A stretch of DNA of 64,000 bases from NCBI GenBank assembly GCA_028753945.1, contig JAPNXP010000002.1:10726001-10790000 (forward strand), in the 5' to 3' direction. Shown in pieces: positions 1-11,129 of this stretch. Numbering within the stretch: the stretch's first letter is position 1; every line of letters begins with the position of its first letter. The notes beneath the pieces were generated by a model. It did no database searches, was not told the DNA's origin, and worked only from the letters and a program-made list of their open reading frames with translations. The translations under genes were made by a program, and so were the position numbers. The stretch comes from Hexactinellida sp. DTS-2022. Its lineage: Eukaryota > Porifera > Hexactinellida.

Positions 1-275
1 TGTTGTGTGATCAATAATAATTATTAGTTAGAGCATTTTCCGAAAATTAGATTTTGTAAACCAATTGTTTCTAATTTCTGAGCCTCTATCACCATAATGT
101 TTTGCTGATCATCCATGATTACTTTGTTGAAAGAATCATTTCTGTATGAATGAAATTATTGTGTTTACATACTTTTAACCGGAAAGTGTATTATTGGGAT
201 TATATAAAAATTACCCAAATATGAAAGTGCGCGAAAAGGGTAGGAAGTTATGCTGATATTAGTTTGTCTAGATAG

Positions 276-402
276 AAAAATCCAAAATTGCAGCCTGTGC
301 CGACGCATGTCCCTTTGGTGGCACTATATTTTGTTGGTGGTTTATTGATAGTGCCTCCAAAGGAACATGCTGTCGGCGCAGGCTGCAATTTTGGATTTTT
401 TT
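276..402. repeat. Hairpin-forming inverted repeat, copy 1
   Basis: Two arms of about 55 bases starting AAAAATCCAAAATTGCAGCC fold back on each other around a short loop near 330-345. A second copy lies at 984-1112, so this is a dispersed short inverted-repeat element. A transcript would form a long imperfect stem like a small-RNA precursor, but nothing shows that it is transcribed. Confidence 0.8.
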
Positions 403-467
403 CGCCAAGTCATAAACTCCCAAGAAGTGAAGAACCATTTGTTAATTGGTCCTAGTCACAAGGAACG

Positions 468-945
468 GTAGATAAATTTGAAGTTTGTTTCTATCATAAA
501 CCATCTTGAGTTTAATGCCATTCATTCATTTTGTATTGATAATAAATCATACTATTAGTTATTTATTTTAGCAATGTTATCCACGGTTGAGTTGAATTAA
601 CAAGTTAAATCAATATAATTATTACAAGTTGAAACAATGGAATTAGATTTCACAGTTTTACTGAAATTGAAGTGTGAGTAAACAAAGAAATTTCAACCCC
701 CATCTATGGCAAAAATAATCCAATTAAAAGAATTTCTTCCCCCAACAGACGCAGAATTTTTTTGGGAATCCAAATATGAAATAAAATTTTGGGGTTTAGT
801 AGAACATATTTTGAGTTATGGACCAGACAAATTTTGAAAGGTGTTAAAGATGTGTCAAAAATTTGTTAATCAAAAATTGTAACCCCAGGTGCAAATTAGA
901 TGTCGACTCCGAACCTACATTCCAAGTTTCAGCCCTCTATGTATA
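468..945. repeat. Dispersed repeat, copy A
   Basis: The block from TTTCTATCATAAACCATCTT to the motif GTGGCCAGGGCACC near 950 recurs, diverged and with an internal insertion, at about 1782-2390. Both copies end in an A/AAT-rich tail after GGAGAAATAA, which resembles the 3' end of a non-LTR or SINE-like element. A partial third copy of its start is at 1420-1460. I found no coding potential. Confidence 0.6.
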
Positions 946-983
946 TAGGTGTGGCCAGGGCACCTGCTACGGAGAAATAAAAA

Positions 984-1112
984 TAAAAAAATCCAAATTG
1001 CAGCCTGTGCCGACGCATGTTCCTTAGGTGGCACTATATTTTGGTGGTGGTTTATTGATAGTGCCTCCAAAGGAACATGCTGTCGGCACAAGCTGCAATT
1101 TTGGATTTTTTT
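984..1112. repeat. Hairpin-forming inverted repeat, copy 2
   Basis: This is a second copy of the hairpin at 276-402. The stem sequence is nearly the same, with a GGTGG-containing loop, and it is followed by TTCGCC as in copy 1. It sits directly after the A-rich tail of the dispersed repeat ending near 985. Confidence 0.8.
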
Positions 1113-1781
1113 TCGCCTAGTCATCATCACTATGAAGGTGTTAAATTATTACAGAAAGGTGTTTCAGTAGGCAACGACCCTTAGAGTGGCGAAGTTTCCA
1201 TTTAGCTCACTTCATTTGAGAGATATTCAAGTTTCAGTAGAATATAATCTCTGATGACTCACCATTTTTAAAGTGCGTGTTGGGTATTCACCCAACTCCA
1301 ACCAACCCATGCGAATTATTTAATTCACAAAATTGTGAAAATACATTTTTTTGACGATGTCATCATCACCTCAAGGTGTCAAGACCCACTTGTATAGGTG
1401 GTACGTGGCATAAGGACCAATTGATAAATTGAAAGTTTGTTTCTATCTTGTATCATCTCTGAGATTAATGAAATTTAGCTAATTTCTATAAATATTTAAT
1501 TGATAAATTAATAATTTAACACCATTATTATGTACAGCAAAATAAATAAAGTTCAATTATTTGCACTTATTATTAATTTAAATCGAATTTCACTATCATA
1601 TTTGAATTCAGCGCACTCGATAACCCCAATAATCCAATTGGAACCGTCTATAAGTTAAATACAAAAGGAATTAATTATAATTAATTACGTCAGTACATTA
1701 ATTGTGCAAGAATATTCTCGCCGAAATAAATATAATCACTTAATCTGTCGTTGTTGTGGAATGTAAAATCTTAACGGTTCT

Positions 1782-2400
1782 ATCATAAACTATCTTGAGT
1801 TTAATGCCATTCATTCATTATGTATTGATAATAAATTATATTATTAGTTATTTATTTTAGCAATGTTATCCACGGTTGGTTGAGTTGAGTCAACAAATTC
1901 CTTATATTATATTGTTATATTTAATCCATTGCATAGTAATACTACAATTTAATAGAAGCCAGCTGGAATTTACAAGTTAAATCAATATAATTATCGCAAG
2001 TTGAAACAATAGTGAAAGATTTAACAAGTAAAATCAATATAATTATTACAAGTTGAAACAATGGAATTAGATTTAACAGTTTTACTGAAATGGAGGTGTG
2101 GGTAAACAAAGAAATTTAAACCCAGATTTGTGGCAAAAATTAATGCAAAGTTGAATATTTTTGATTTTCCAAAAGGTGTAAAATTAAATTTGCTATCCAA
2201 TGTGAAAATTTTATCAAATTGACAAGGTATGATTTCATGTAATAGCCATAATTAATTAAATAGGTGTTAAAATTAGTTGATCAAAAATCGTAACCCCAGG
2301 TGCAAATTAGACGGTCACTCCGAACCTGCATGCCAAGTTTCAGCCTCCAATGTATACAGGTGTGGCCAGGGCACCGTCTTCGGAGAAATAATAATAATAA
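1782..2400. repeat. Dispersed repeat, copy B
   Basis: This is a diverged copy of 468-945. It ends with the same block (near 2290-2390) followed by an ATAATAATAAT microsatellite tail. Between 1130 and 1780 I see only AT-rich DNA with fragments of the same repeat. Confidence 0.6.
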
Positions 2401-2404
2401 TATT

Positions 2405-2528
2405 AAAGGCAGTAAGATTAGAACTGGGCCACTATACTATAGTATAGTCGGCACAGTAATAAAAATAAAGGCAGTAAGATTAGAACTGGGCCACTATACT
2501 ATAGTATAGTCGGCACAGTAAAAATAAC
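2405..2528. repeat. 62-bp tandem duplication
   Basis: A 62-bp unit beginning AAAGGCAGTAAGATTAGAAC occurs twice in a row, at 2405 and 2467. Each unit contains the perfect 18-base palindrome ACTATACTATAGTATAGT. Confidence 0.9.
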
Positions 2529-3280
2529 TCAAGTCTCTGAAAGTATTATACGAGGATTCCAAAGCGGAAATTCGATCGTCATGGTAATGTAACTTCTCAA
2601 GCAATTCTGAATTCTCCTCCATGAGGCCATCGATTTTAAGGATGCTTGCCGCGAAATGTGTATTAGGGGTATGGGTAGTTTCACCAATAATTTAAAAAGT
2701 GAAGTGTTATACCTGAAACATAAATTGTAATTAGCCAACTAAGATTATAAGCATACTTCAATAAATTACTTAGATATATTTTTGGCATGTGATTGAATAA
2801 CTTTATTTTTGGCTTCCTATGTCAGTAACACTGCAGTATTCAGAATAATCGACTTTATCGCCCGACGAAAATCATTCGTATCACTCCAAAAATTTCAGTG
2901 ATTCATCATTACCACGAGTACTAAATTTTGCAAGCACTTCAGACCTGTAAAATGTTTAGAACATATTATTTTATTTGAAGCAATTGAAATTGTCAAAAAA
3001 AGGTCAAAAAATGACATTTTTAACCTTCTTCCCCATGTAGCACATACACCAATTGTTTGTAATTTCCAAAGTGCTTGCAAAATATAGATCAGACCATATA
3101 TATAATAGCCTGGAATTTTTGGAGTATTTGCTTCAGTACTTCAATGTAAAAAAGTCAAGGTTTGTCAAAAAATCCAGGTTTAAGTTAATTAAGGTTGAAG
3201 TTTTTCTGAAATATTCTACCTAATAATACGCACGAATCAAAGGTGTATTATTTAACATTATCAAGGAAGGAGCTGTATGG
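2529..3280. other. AT-rich DNA without recognised genes
   Basis: Only short random open frames are present. No domain, repeat family or RNA was recognised here. Confidence 0.5.
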
Positions 3281-3360
3281 TTCTGATTTAGTATATTCAG
3301 TTGATTATCGTATTGCGACTAATATTATATAATTTTTTTAAATAAGTCTACCGGTGTAAG
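3281..3360. mobile_element. Fragment of the TA-flanked MITE family
   Basis: This resembles the internal part of the elements at 18559-18819 and 37280-37538: TTTAGTATA, then GTTGATTATCGTATTGCGAC and a diverged ACCGGT segment. Both ends are missing. Confidence 0.6.
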
Positions 3361-3364
3361 CAGG

Positions 3365-3560
3365 TTTTGGGTCTCCAGCGATTTAGGGGTCCCGCCCCTA
3401 AATCGCAGGCGTTTCGGCCCTCTAATCCCAAAATCGATCGCGATATGGGGAAGGGAATCCCTAACTCGCTAGCGTTTTGTGATCTTGAGATCCCTATATC
3501 GCTTGAGTTTTGTGGTCGAGGGTCCTTAAATCGCTAGCGTTATAGGTACGGCAGTGTTTT
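3365..3560. repeat. Degenerate minisatellite of CGCTAGCGTTTTG units
   Basis: Imperfect units of about 40-50 bases contain TAAATCGCTAGCGTTTTG and a GGTC/GGGTCC motif. It is GC-richer than the DNA around it. Units are inverted as well as direct, for example around CCTAAATCG. Confidence 0.55.
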
Positions 3561-3904
3561 GGGTATCCTGGTTTCTGTGCCAGAAATTAATAGAGATTTA
3601 GGGACCTAAGTTTACACAAAGTGAGTATATCCTAAATTAAAGGTGTAAGTACCTATGATTATGTGACTAATTGATGATATATAGATAGGTAATAATAATT
3701 CCTACGGTAGGTCTAACTATCACTATATTTCTTTGCAGATGTCACAGGCCCACGAATAGTTTTCTATTGTCCACGCTAGTATTGGGATCAACATACACTC
3801 TTCATGAAACCATTCGTGACAGCCTGCACATTGTATCATTCTGCCTCCTTCTTGTGTACGGCATTATAAATAATCCCGATCCTCATTCTACTTTTAACTT
3901 TATA

Positions 3905-4500
3905 CTTACTTACAGTTTTCCAAGGGAATTGACTGATGTAATCTTCTTGAAAACACTTAAGCAGTTGATTGCGGAGTTCTTCATTATTGAACAACAATAC
4001 ATCTGGACGTTAGCTTTCACAAAGAGATGTGGCAAATGCAATTGCACAAACTCCGCAGTCGTATGCGTTGTTTTGTGACTGTACATTGACAAATACCGTA
4101 TTAATGTGGGACTTCTTTGTATTGAGTAAGGAACAAATTTGTTCTTTTGTATGTGGGGGAAGTTTTGAATAGAGACTATCGTATATCATAACTGTTGCGG
4201 GTGGACATGAAATTGTGGATATTGTTATCCAATGGTTTCCACCTAAGTGTAATATTTGAACAAACTCTTCCCTCATGACTTGAAAGCTAAGAGTTTGCCC
4301 GTGGATGGGATCCTGAATATCTCGCATAGTTTGTTATTTCTTCTGAATCAAAACCTGGACCGCGTGGATAACTGTGTCGGTCAGTCATGTGTTGTTATCT
4401 CTCAGAACTTCTCTAAATCTTTGTGCTGCAGCAGACTTTCCACGTTTCCGTTTAGGGACTTTACATTTTTCGCATAACATCCTGTAAAGTTGTGCCTCTA
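3905..4500 (-). pseudogene. Ulp1/C48-like cysteine protease relic (transposon-associated)
   Basis: On the minus strand the open frame from 4327 to 4010 contains the hallmarks of a Ulp1-type (peptidase C48) fold: NHWITIST with the catalytic His, then VMIYDSLYS with the Asp, then QSQNNAYDCGVCAIAFAT with the Gln and the catalytic Cys. Upstream in the same frame, past an in-frame TAA near 4334, a DTVIHAVQVLIQK segment extends the homology. A downstream part continues past another stop to about 3920. Proteins of this kind occur in many invertebrate DNA transposons. At least two in-frame stops make it non-functional as read. No integrase or transposase is adjacent, so the parent element is unknown. 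Confidence 0.75.
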
Positions 4501-4880
4501 ACATGATTGTCTTCCCTGCGAGAATTCTTTTCTAGTGAATCATGTCTCCCTCTTTGTTCAGTTTGTGACCTAGTGAATGATCTCTCTGGGTTGCATCATC
4601 TTCGTTATAACCTTGGTTATTATATATCTATAAGACATATTGATGCTAAAAATATATATGCTATACATGGAGAAAATATGCGTAAAAGCCGGTTGATATT
4701 GTGTTTCTTGGCTAGTGTCGAGCCATCCATGGTCATCAATTGATATAAAAAATTTTTCTAACTTTTGGTTGCACAGTATAAGAACCCAGCCATCGGGTAG
4801 AAAGTTTTCCGCCTTTACGCCCTTCTGGATGGAATTCTCTTCCAGAACCTTTACACATGGATTGAACTCAGTGGCGTAGC
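4501..4880. other. Unassigned DNA
   Basis: I see nothing recognisable between the protease relic and the GC-rich minisatellite. Confidence 0.4.
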
Positions 4881-4884
4881 CAGC

Positions 4885-5390
4885 TCTAGACTTGTGGTGG
4901 TGCGTCGGTGGTGTATGGGCTCATCTCGGTGCTGCGTCTGTATGGGCTCATCTCTGTCGTGCGCCAGTGGTGAATGGGCTCTAATCGGTGGTGCGCCGGC
5001 AGAGGCGGCGCCACGATGGGGCAAGGTGGGGCAAATGCCCCACCTGGCCTTCGGCTTGCCCCACCACTGGTGGGGCAAGCCTTATCAATAGCTTGTAATT
5101 TATTTGGGCGCTTTTGAAGTTTTTTTCGCTCGTCTTCTTAATAGGACGCTTTTTTAACCCAATTTTGTAGCAAGCCTATCGGACAGACGAATGGGGCTCA
5201 TATTGTAGTAATAGTACTAGCACTATTGTGTGTCTACCGATATTTTCTGATAGTGGTTTTATAGTTAAACATTTTGCCCCATCTCAAATGTCCCTTGCCC
5301 CGGCCAGCCCCATGCTCATTTTGGTCTCGCGCCGCCACTGTGCGCCGGTGGTGATGGCTCATCTCGGTGGTGCACGGGGTTGTATTTTCT
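4885..5390. repeat. GC-rich minisatellite (TGGGCTCATCTCGGTGGTGCG)
   Basis: About four units of 35-45 bases rich in TGGGCTCATCTCGGTGGTG lie at 4890-4999. One more follows at 5341-5390 after the inserted element at 5000-5340. The short open frames that cover it on both strands are by-products of the repeat. Confidence 0.7.
5000..5340. mobile_element. hAT-type MITE with 8-bp target duplication TGCGCCGG
   Basis: The ends are CAGAGGCGGCGC and, reverse-complemented, CAGTGGCGGCGC. The 8 bases TGCGCCGG stand on both sides (4992-4999 and 5341-5348), the normal target duplication of hAT transposons. Inside is a TTGCCCCACCACTGGTGGGG hairpin. It has no coding capacity. It is related by its ends to the element at 41851-42224. 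Confidence 0.85.
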
Positions 5391-5624
5391 GCCCGCCCGT
5401 ACCAGATATCCCAAACAATCCTTGGCAATTCACAAAGTGTAAATCAATTTGCGAACGAAGTATAATCGAACCGGTGATAGGCGAATTAAATACTCCGGAA
5501 AAGGCAAGGGGATTTTCAAAAATTCATGTAGAGTTCACAAAAAATTATATCCGATATGTATTCCATTTCAAACATAGTGTATACAAGTATCGAAGATGAT
5601 TTAGTATGCCGTTGTGCAGTTCTT

Positions 5625-5785
5625 AAATATTGAAGTATCTCCTTAATTTTATTCGCCCAAAATTTACTCGACTTAATTTTTACTCGCCTTAATTTTACTG
5701 CCTTAATTTTTAACTCACCTTAATTTACTCGCCTTAATTCACACGCCCTAATTTACTCGACATAATTTTACAAGCCTTAAGGCTA
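5625..5785. repeat. Minisatellite of TTACTCGCCTTAATTT units
   Basis: About eight imperfect units of 16-19 bases follow one another, each a variant of TTTACTCGCCTTAATTT. Confidence 0.75.
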
Positions 5786-6020
5786 AGTTACTTCTGGAAT
5801 TGAAAAAGCTAATTATCTTCCTTTGTTTGTATTCTATTTACTCTCTTTATTAGCTATCATTTAAAACAAAGTTTGACTCTCTAGCTCATATACATTCCGA
5901 GTTACAGTCAGGTATGTGAATATGGAACTAAATGACAAATAATATATTTAACATTAATTGAAATTTTACTTAAACAAAGTTACTTGAGAAATTTGGGTAG
6001 TTATTAATGCGATGTTAAGT
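5786..6020. other. Unassigned AT-rich DNA
   Basis: No feature recognised. Confidence 0.4.
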
Positions 6021-6372
6021 TAGCACCTACACAACAAATCATACACATATAGTCAAAACCTAGAGTTAAGGCTGATATTTAAGCATTACTACACATTACA
6101 ATTTCACATTATACTTTACCTACACTAGGAGTCACAAATCCATGATATTCACGGAATTTATTCATTTTTAAAACGCCCCCGATTACCTCAGCACGAGTCT
6201 CTAGCGTTAGTGGGTGACGCTTAGCGGCCCTTACAAAGAATACTAAGCTGCTCAAAAGTGAAAGCATGTTACTCAAGCTAAAATAATCTTGGGTGGAGTG
6301 CCCCAAATAGTGAATGGCGCCCCGATATGCGGGGTTATTTTAAATGGGAAAAGCAAATTCCAAACCTACTGC
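6021..6372 (-). mobile_element. Fragment of the pogo-like element seen at 43054-44277
   Basis: Read on the minus strand, this matches the left half of the element at 43054: the CCCCGCATATCGGGG-type terminus, then ACCCACTAACGCTAGAGACTCG and CTAGGTTTTGACTATATGTG. Here the TA in GACTATATGTG is empty, whereas in the other copy a further element sits in it. That makes this copy the reference for that insertion. Confidence 0.75.
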
Positions 6373-6521
6373 CCCGATCAGGGCCCGTCAGTGAAATTTT
6401 AGGCCCTGGTGCCACAGTTTGTCCCGGGCCCCTATTTGTTCTTTCTAATTAAGTATCAGTGTTCATAATTATCCCATACATTTCTAATAAACTAATAAAG
6501 TGAAAGTAGAGTCAATATGAA

Positions 6522-9130
6522 TTATATATTTGCTTTTCTTGCCTTTTTTGAAGCAAATGTGTCAATAGGCTCATCAAAATTAGCTTGTCTTGCCAATTCA
6601 TTTTCTATACTAAGTATTGCAAGATCATTCCGCCTCTCTTGGCTCATAGCATTCCTTAGAAAGTTTTTGATTAATTTAAGTTTGCTGAATGAACGTTCAG
6701 CAGATGCCACAGTAACAGGAAGTGTGACGAAGATTCTGAGAAAAATGCACACATTTTGAAATAATGAATCTAATTTCATATTCGAAATTATGTTTAAGAG
6801 TTCTAAAGGACCAAGAGCTGTTGAACCAAAGTTTGCAGTGTGTATTCTTTTTAGATTACTTACTTCATTTTGAAAATCGTCTTGGATAATGTCATTCTTG
6901 TAAATTCCACTAAGTTCGCACAAGCAATGCGGATTTCTTGATCTTCCAATTCTAGATAACGCCAAAGTAAACTGAACAGTTTATAAATATTATTCGCAGC
7001 ATTGTATCTTTTTAGCAAACCTTGTAGTACTGAGTCAATTATTTTGAAAAAAACTTCATCCCTAAAATTGAGATTCATCATCTTTCATTATTTGTGACTC
7101 CTCATCAGTCTCAGCGTAAATCTCTTTCTTTTCCTCTTTCGAAATTCGGGGAAAGAAGCATCAATATTCATGCTGCAGGCTACGAGCTTGGCTTCTTGAA
7201 CTATAGATGACCAGTTGTCTCGTAGTGTTTTCAAATCAGTAATGAGATTATCTATGTTTTGGATTTTGATGTCGATAGTTGCAGAACGGGGCTGAATAAC
7301 TTCATTTACTATATCGATTGCAGCAAGGATCTTAAACCAAATACTTTACATCATAATACACTGGAATGTTTCGAGGTAGTTTAGGTTAAATTACCCCACG
7401 TGAATGAAAGTTCTTGTATTAATCTGTAAATATGAGAAATATATACCTATACGATACAAAGCAATAAACCAAAAAGAAAATGTCCCTATCTATTATACTT
7501 TTTATTTTTTGTCAGTTTCAAAATTTGGCTAATACAAATCTCCCATAGGGCGATTTCTAAAAGTGGTGGTCAATATTATACGGTAATTTGGCAATGCGGC
7601 CCTCAATGTTTGTTATCAGAATCAATATTTAAAGATTATAAGCGTACGGAGTTGGTAGACGGTTTACATTTTTTAATTATGACTTGGAATTTCTTTTTTC
7701 AAACATTTAATCAAATTTCGCATAAAAAGATGACCTTTTTATTCATTTTTTGGTTTCAAAAGGTCGCAATATTTTGTATTTAGATCTTATCAAAATTCTA
7801 AACCGCCCACCAACCGCCCATAACGATGATCTACCTGATAGATCACACAGTATAGGTCTTTAGCAAATAATGATCTTGAAATCCACACACATATTAGGTG
7901 GAGTATGAAGAAATCCCCCTATGGGACTTTTGTATTAGCATTAAACTGCACGCCCAATAAAATCGAGGTTATAGAAGATATTTTGATTTCGTTTTCATTG
8001 GAATCTAGCTATAATGTCTTCCATCATATATCTGAAATTCAAACTCCCACCTTCAAAACTAAATTCCTGTGTTTTTTTGGGTGAATCTGCCTTAATTTAA
8101 CCTTAATAGCTCCGATAACCTCAGATTTCGCTTTGATGGTCCCAATCAGGTTAAGTTCTTCCACTTCTTTCAGAGCTGATAGAATCCCAAGCAAATGGTT
8201 AGAAAATGATCGAATGCATTTGATGCGTGCAGTCCACCTGGTATCAGAGAGGCGGTGAATTGATACTCCGATATTCTTTTGTAAGATGTCCCACCGTCTT
8301 ACACTGAGAGCGAATAAATTATAAAGAGTCTGAACTGTTCCAAAAAAAGTAATGGCTGGGATACAAGATTCAGCGGCATCTGCGCCACATAAATTCAATG
8401 AGTGGCAACCACAAGGAGAGTACAAACAGAGTGGATTTTGTTTTTAAGATGATATTGAGCGCCATTATACTTGCCAGACATGTTGGATGCATTATCGTAA
8501 CCTTGGCCCCGACAATCTTCCAACGAGATATTGTTTTTTTCGAGAACACTAAAGATCATTGCAGCGATCTCAGCCCCAGTCTTGCCAAAGTTATCGATAA
8601 ATGTATAAAATCTTTCTTGAATTTTGTATTCATCTTTATTACGAGTAAGATATCTAAAGATGAAGGTATTCTGTTCATTATGTGAAATATCAGGAGTTGA
8701 ATCTACCATCAAAGAATAATACTTGGCAGATTCGATTTCTTTCGCAATGGTCTGCCGCAGTTTCTCACCGCATAGTCCGATAAACTCATTCTGAGAATTA
8801 TGAGAAAGATAATGTGCTTGAAGCCGCTGTCCTGACTCTTGAGATTCCTTCACTTTCATTACATGTTCATAAAGTGTTTGATCATAGTGACTGAGCAACT
8901 CAATTATTCCCAAGAAATTACCATTATGGACATCACCTATCTTTTCAGTATCTCCCTGAAATGCCAATCCTCTTTCGCCAATGAAAAGAATGACATCTAA
9001 AACCCTTTTTAGGAGTTGTCTCCATCTTAACTTTCCCCCTCTGAAAGATTGAACTAACTGGTCATCGATTCCAACATGACTTTTAAGGTGGACCTCTAGC
9101 TGACGCCATTTAACGCTTTTTGATGTAAAT
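6522..9130 (-). pseudogene. hAT transposase relic (DUF4371 / hAT dimerisation type)
   Basis: Minus-strand pieces in order: KRVLDVILFIGERGLAFQGD near 9020-8950; 8967-8395 with SLMVDSTPD (first catalytic Asp region) and GQGYDNASNMSG (second Asp region); 8425-8106 in the next frame with CGCHSLNL and SDTRWTARI; 7383-7085 with a basic KRKRKR stretch; and 6965-6522 ending in the hAT dimerisation domain (LPVTVASAERSFSKLKLIKN, then AMSQERRNDLAILSIE). This order is that of hAT transposases with a DUF4371 core. It cuts and pastes hAT elements in active relatives. Here it is dead: a one-base frameshift lies near 8400-8420, another near 6960-6900, and a 719-bp MITE interrupts it at 7384-8102. A CAGGGCCCGTCAGTG terminus at 6379 is probably its 3' end. 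The 5' end was not found with certainty. Confidence 0.85.
7384..8102 (-). mobile_element. 719-bp TTAA MITE, copy 1 (inside the hAT relic)
   Basis: This is the same family as 12148-12866, 20390-21108, 28810-29528 and 38860-39533, in reverse orientation. The termini are GGTTAAATTAC and its complement. The target TTAA is intact at 8103-8106 and mutated to TTTA at 7380-7383. Its length is exactly that of three other copies. It splits the hAT coding sequence, so it arrived later than that element. Confidence 0.9.
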
Positions 9131-9174
9131 CAGCCATCTTCTCCATATTGTAACTACACTTTATTATGCTAATA

Positions 9175-9319
9175 CAGGCCCGTCGTAGGCCAATTATTAT
9201 TGGTGCGGCCAAGTGACGTCACTTAATTGATTAGCAGTGCATAACCCGAATTATGATGCGGGCACCTAAATATTGGTGCGGCCTATGCCGCACCTTCCGC
9301 ACGTGTTCCTACGGCCCTG
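9175..9319. mobile_element. Short TIR element (CAGGSCCGT ends)
   Basis: The left end CAGGCCCGTCGTAGG and the complement of the right end CAGGGCCGTAGG are similar. GGTGCGGCC-type inverted segments lie inside. The flanking bases do not form a clear 8-bp duplication. It could instead include the 5' terminus of the neighbouring hAT relic. Confidence 0.5.
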
Positions 9320-9408
9320 TGATACTACTACACAGTGGACATTTTCAGGGGTGTAAGTGGAAATAGGAAAACTATGCTAGATAGAATCTAATGAAGTATT
9401 ATTGACAT

Positions 9409-10030
9409 CAGGGAATGAAAGGTTCACGAACGAACTTATTGAACTTGAACTGAACGAACTGAACGCAGGGCTTTTAAGCAATTCACGGTGAACGAACTGA
9501 ACGAACGCCAACGGTTTCCGAACGGCAATTGAACGAACTGAACGAACTGAATTGAACGAATTGAACGGATTGAACGGATTGAACGAACTGAACTGAACGA
9601 ACTAAACTGAATAAAGATAAATTAGAAATATTGATCCATTAAATATAATAGGTGACTGCAAAAGTGGTAATTGAGGACATCTCTAGTGGACTCATGTATG
9701 TTAGCTTAGATTCTAGCTTCTTAACCGGAACTTCAATAACAACTTGGAGTATCGAACAGTCTATCATAAACGGAATAGTTCGACCCACTTACTATACACT
9801 GAACTGAACGAATTGAACGGTTTGAACGAATTGAACGAACTAAACGAACTGAACGAACTGAACGAACTTAATTGAACGGATTGAACGAACGCGGGTCAGC
9901 CCATGAACGAACTGAACGAACGCTGGAGGAGCTGAAGTTAGGAGGTGAACTTGAACGAACTGAACGTGCGTCGATTTGAGATGAACTGAGTTACATCAAT
10001 TCTGTCCGTTCGTGAACCTTTCATTCCCTG
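9409..10030. mobile_element. hAT-type MITE filled with GAACGAACT repeats, target duplication ATTGACAT
   Basis: The termini are CAGGGAATGAAAGGTTCAC and its inverted copy. ATTGACAT flanks both sides (9401-9408 and 10031-10038). Most of the interior is a minisatellite of GAACGAACT, GAACGGATT and GAACTGAAT variants in two blocks separated by about 200 bases of AT-rich DNA (9603-9795). It has no coding capacity. Every repeat has the same orientation. Confidence 0.9.
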
Positions 10031-10039
10031 ATTGACATA

Positions 10040-10745
10040 TATGTTATCGGTAGCTGCAAACTGAATGGCAGTATCAAAAATGATATATATAGTCTCCTAA
10101 TCGCAGTTCTAGACGATTAGTAATAAATAAGTCATACATTATATTTAGGTCTGTTAACAAAAATTTATTGTTCAAACATGATTATTATTTATAATTCTTG
10201 AACCTGATATAATTTTTCAAAAATAGTTTAAATCCTTATATATTATGTTTAAAGTCATTAGATGACCCCAGTCGCGCCCTTTCGCGAATCTAGAATACTT
10301 TTTAAATTTGAAGGTATCATCATAACCTTTCATTTAAAATGTGAAAATCAATTGCTCTCGATTGCTCTCAAAAGTTCTTGAACAATATTGGAAATTAGTA
10401 AATGCGTCCGAATCATAAAATTCTGGTAGGAATGTATTATAATTTTCGACACTATAAAAAGTTAAGGAGTCATAAAGTTAAATATGGCCAGTTTCTATAG
10501 AATGTTTCTTCAAAGTTAATTAGAACACTCCAATTTTTTTATGGACCTGACTGGAAGCCCATAAAAAGTCATTTAGAATTTACTCTAGAAGTTTGTATGG
10601 TATATTCTTGTCAGGATGGATTAAAACGTCGTGAATCCAATACCTGCACGACCAGCAGGGGGCAGAAAATGGACATCAGCTACAAGTCCGTCTAATTCAA
10701 TCATATTGCTTAGCTAATTTGCATTTAGACCTATTAGAATGACTC
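10040..10745. other. AT-rich DNA, possible relic near 10560-10690
   Basis: No gene recognised. The minus-strand translation near 10690-10570 shares an SWQEYT-like stretch with 29691-29540, so both are probably pieces of one repeat family, but the match is short. Confidence 0.3.
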
Positions 10746-10748
10746 TGT

Positions 10749-10980
10749 TTTGACAGAAATCCCCCCCCTGATATTATGCCCGGGGGGAAATTTCTGTCAA
10801 ATATCCATGGTGCATGTAAAATATTGTCCCCCCCCCCTCCTGTAAACTTCCCCCCCACGCTTTACAATGACTTGTCATTCTAAGTGAAGCCTATCAAGGT
10901 CTTGTTGACTTAATAAAATGCGAATGAAGGTTCAAAATGACTTGTCATTCTAAGTGAAGCCTATCAAGGTCTTGTTATTT
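10749..10980. repeat. C-rich/G-rich hairpin repeat, copy 1
   Basis: A stem TTTGACAGAAAT followed by a C run faces a G run and ATTTCTGTCAAA around the loop TGATATTATGCC. It is followed by more poly-C tracts and the block ATGACTTGTCATTCTAAGTG, which is repeated at 10937. A second copy is at 30091-30257. Confidence 0.8.
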
Positions 10981-11129
10981 TGAAGACGATGGCGGGTTGC
11001 GTCGTTCGTGAGGCGCGTATCCCGTATTTATAGACCTCACATTCATCAAATCATAATTGGTGTTAATTCTACAAATGGATCTCCTTGAATACTAGTTTAT
11101 CTCAAATTATCTCATAACTGGAAACTATC

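Noticed and set aside
4851-5091. Arg/Pro-rich and Gly-rich frames around 4.9-5.1 kb
   Set aside because: They follow a GC minisatellite and run across the boundary of the hAT MITE, so they cannot be one gene.
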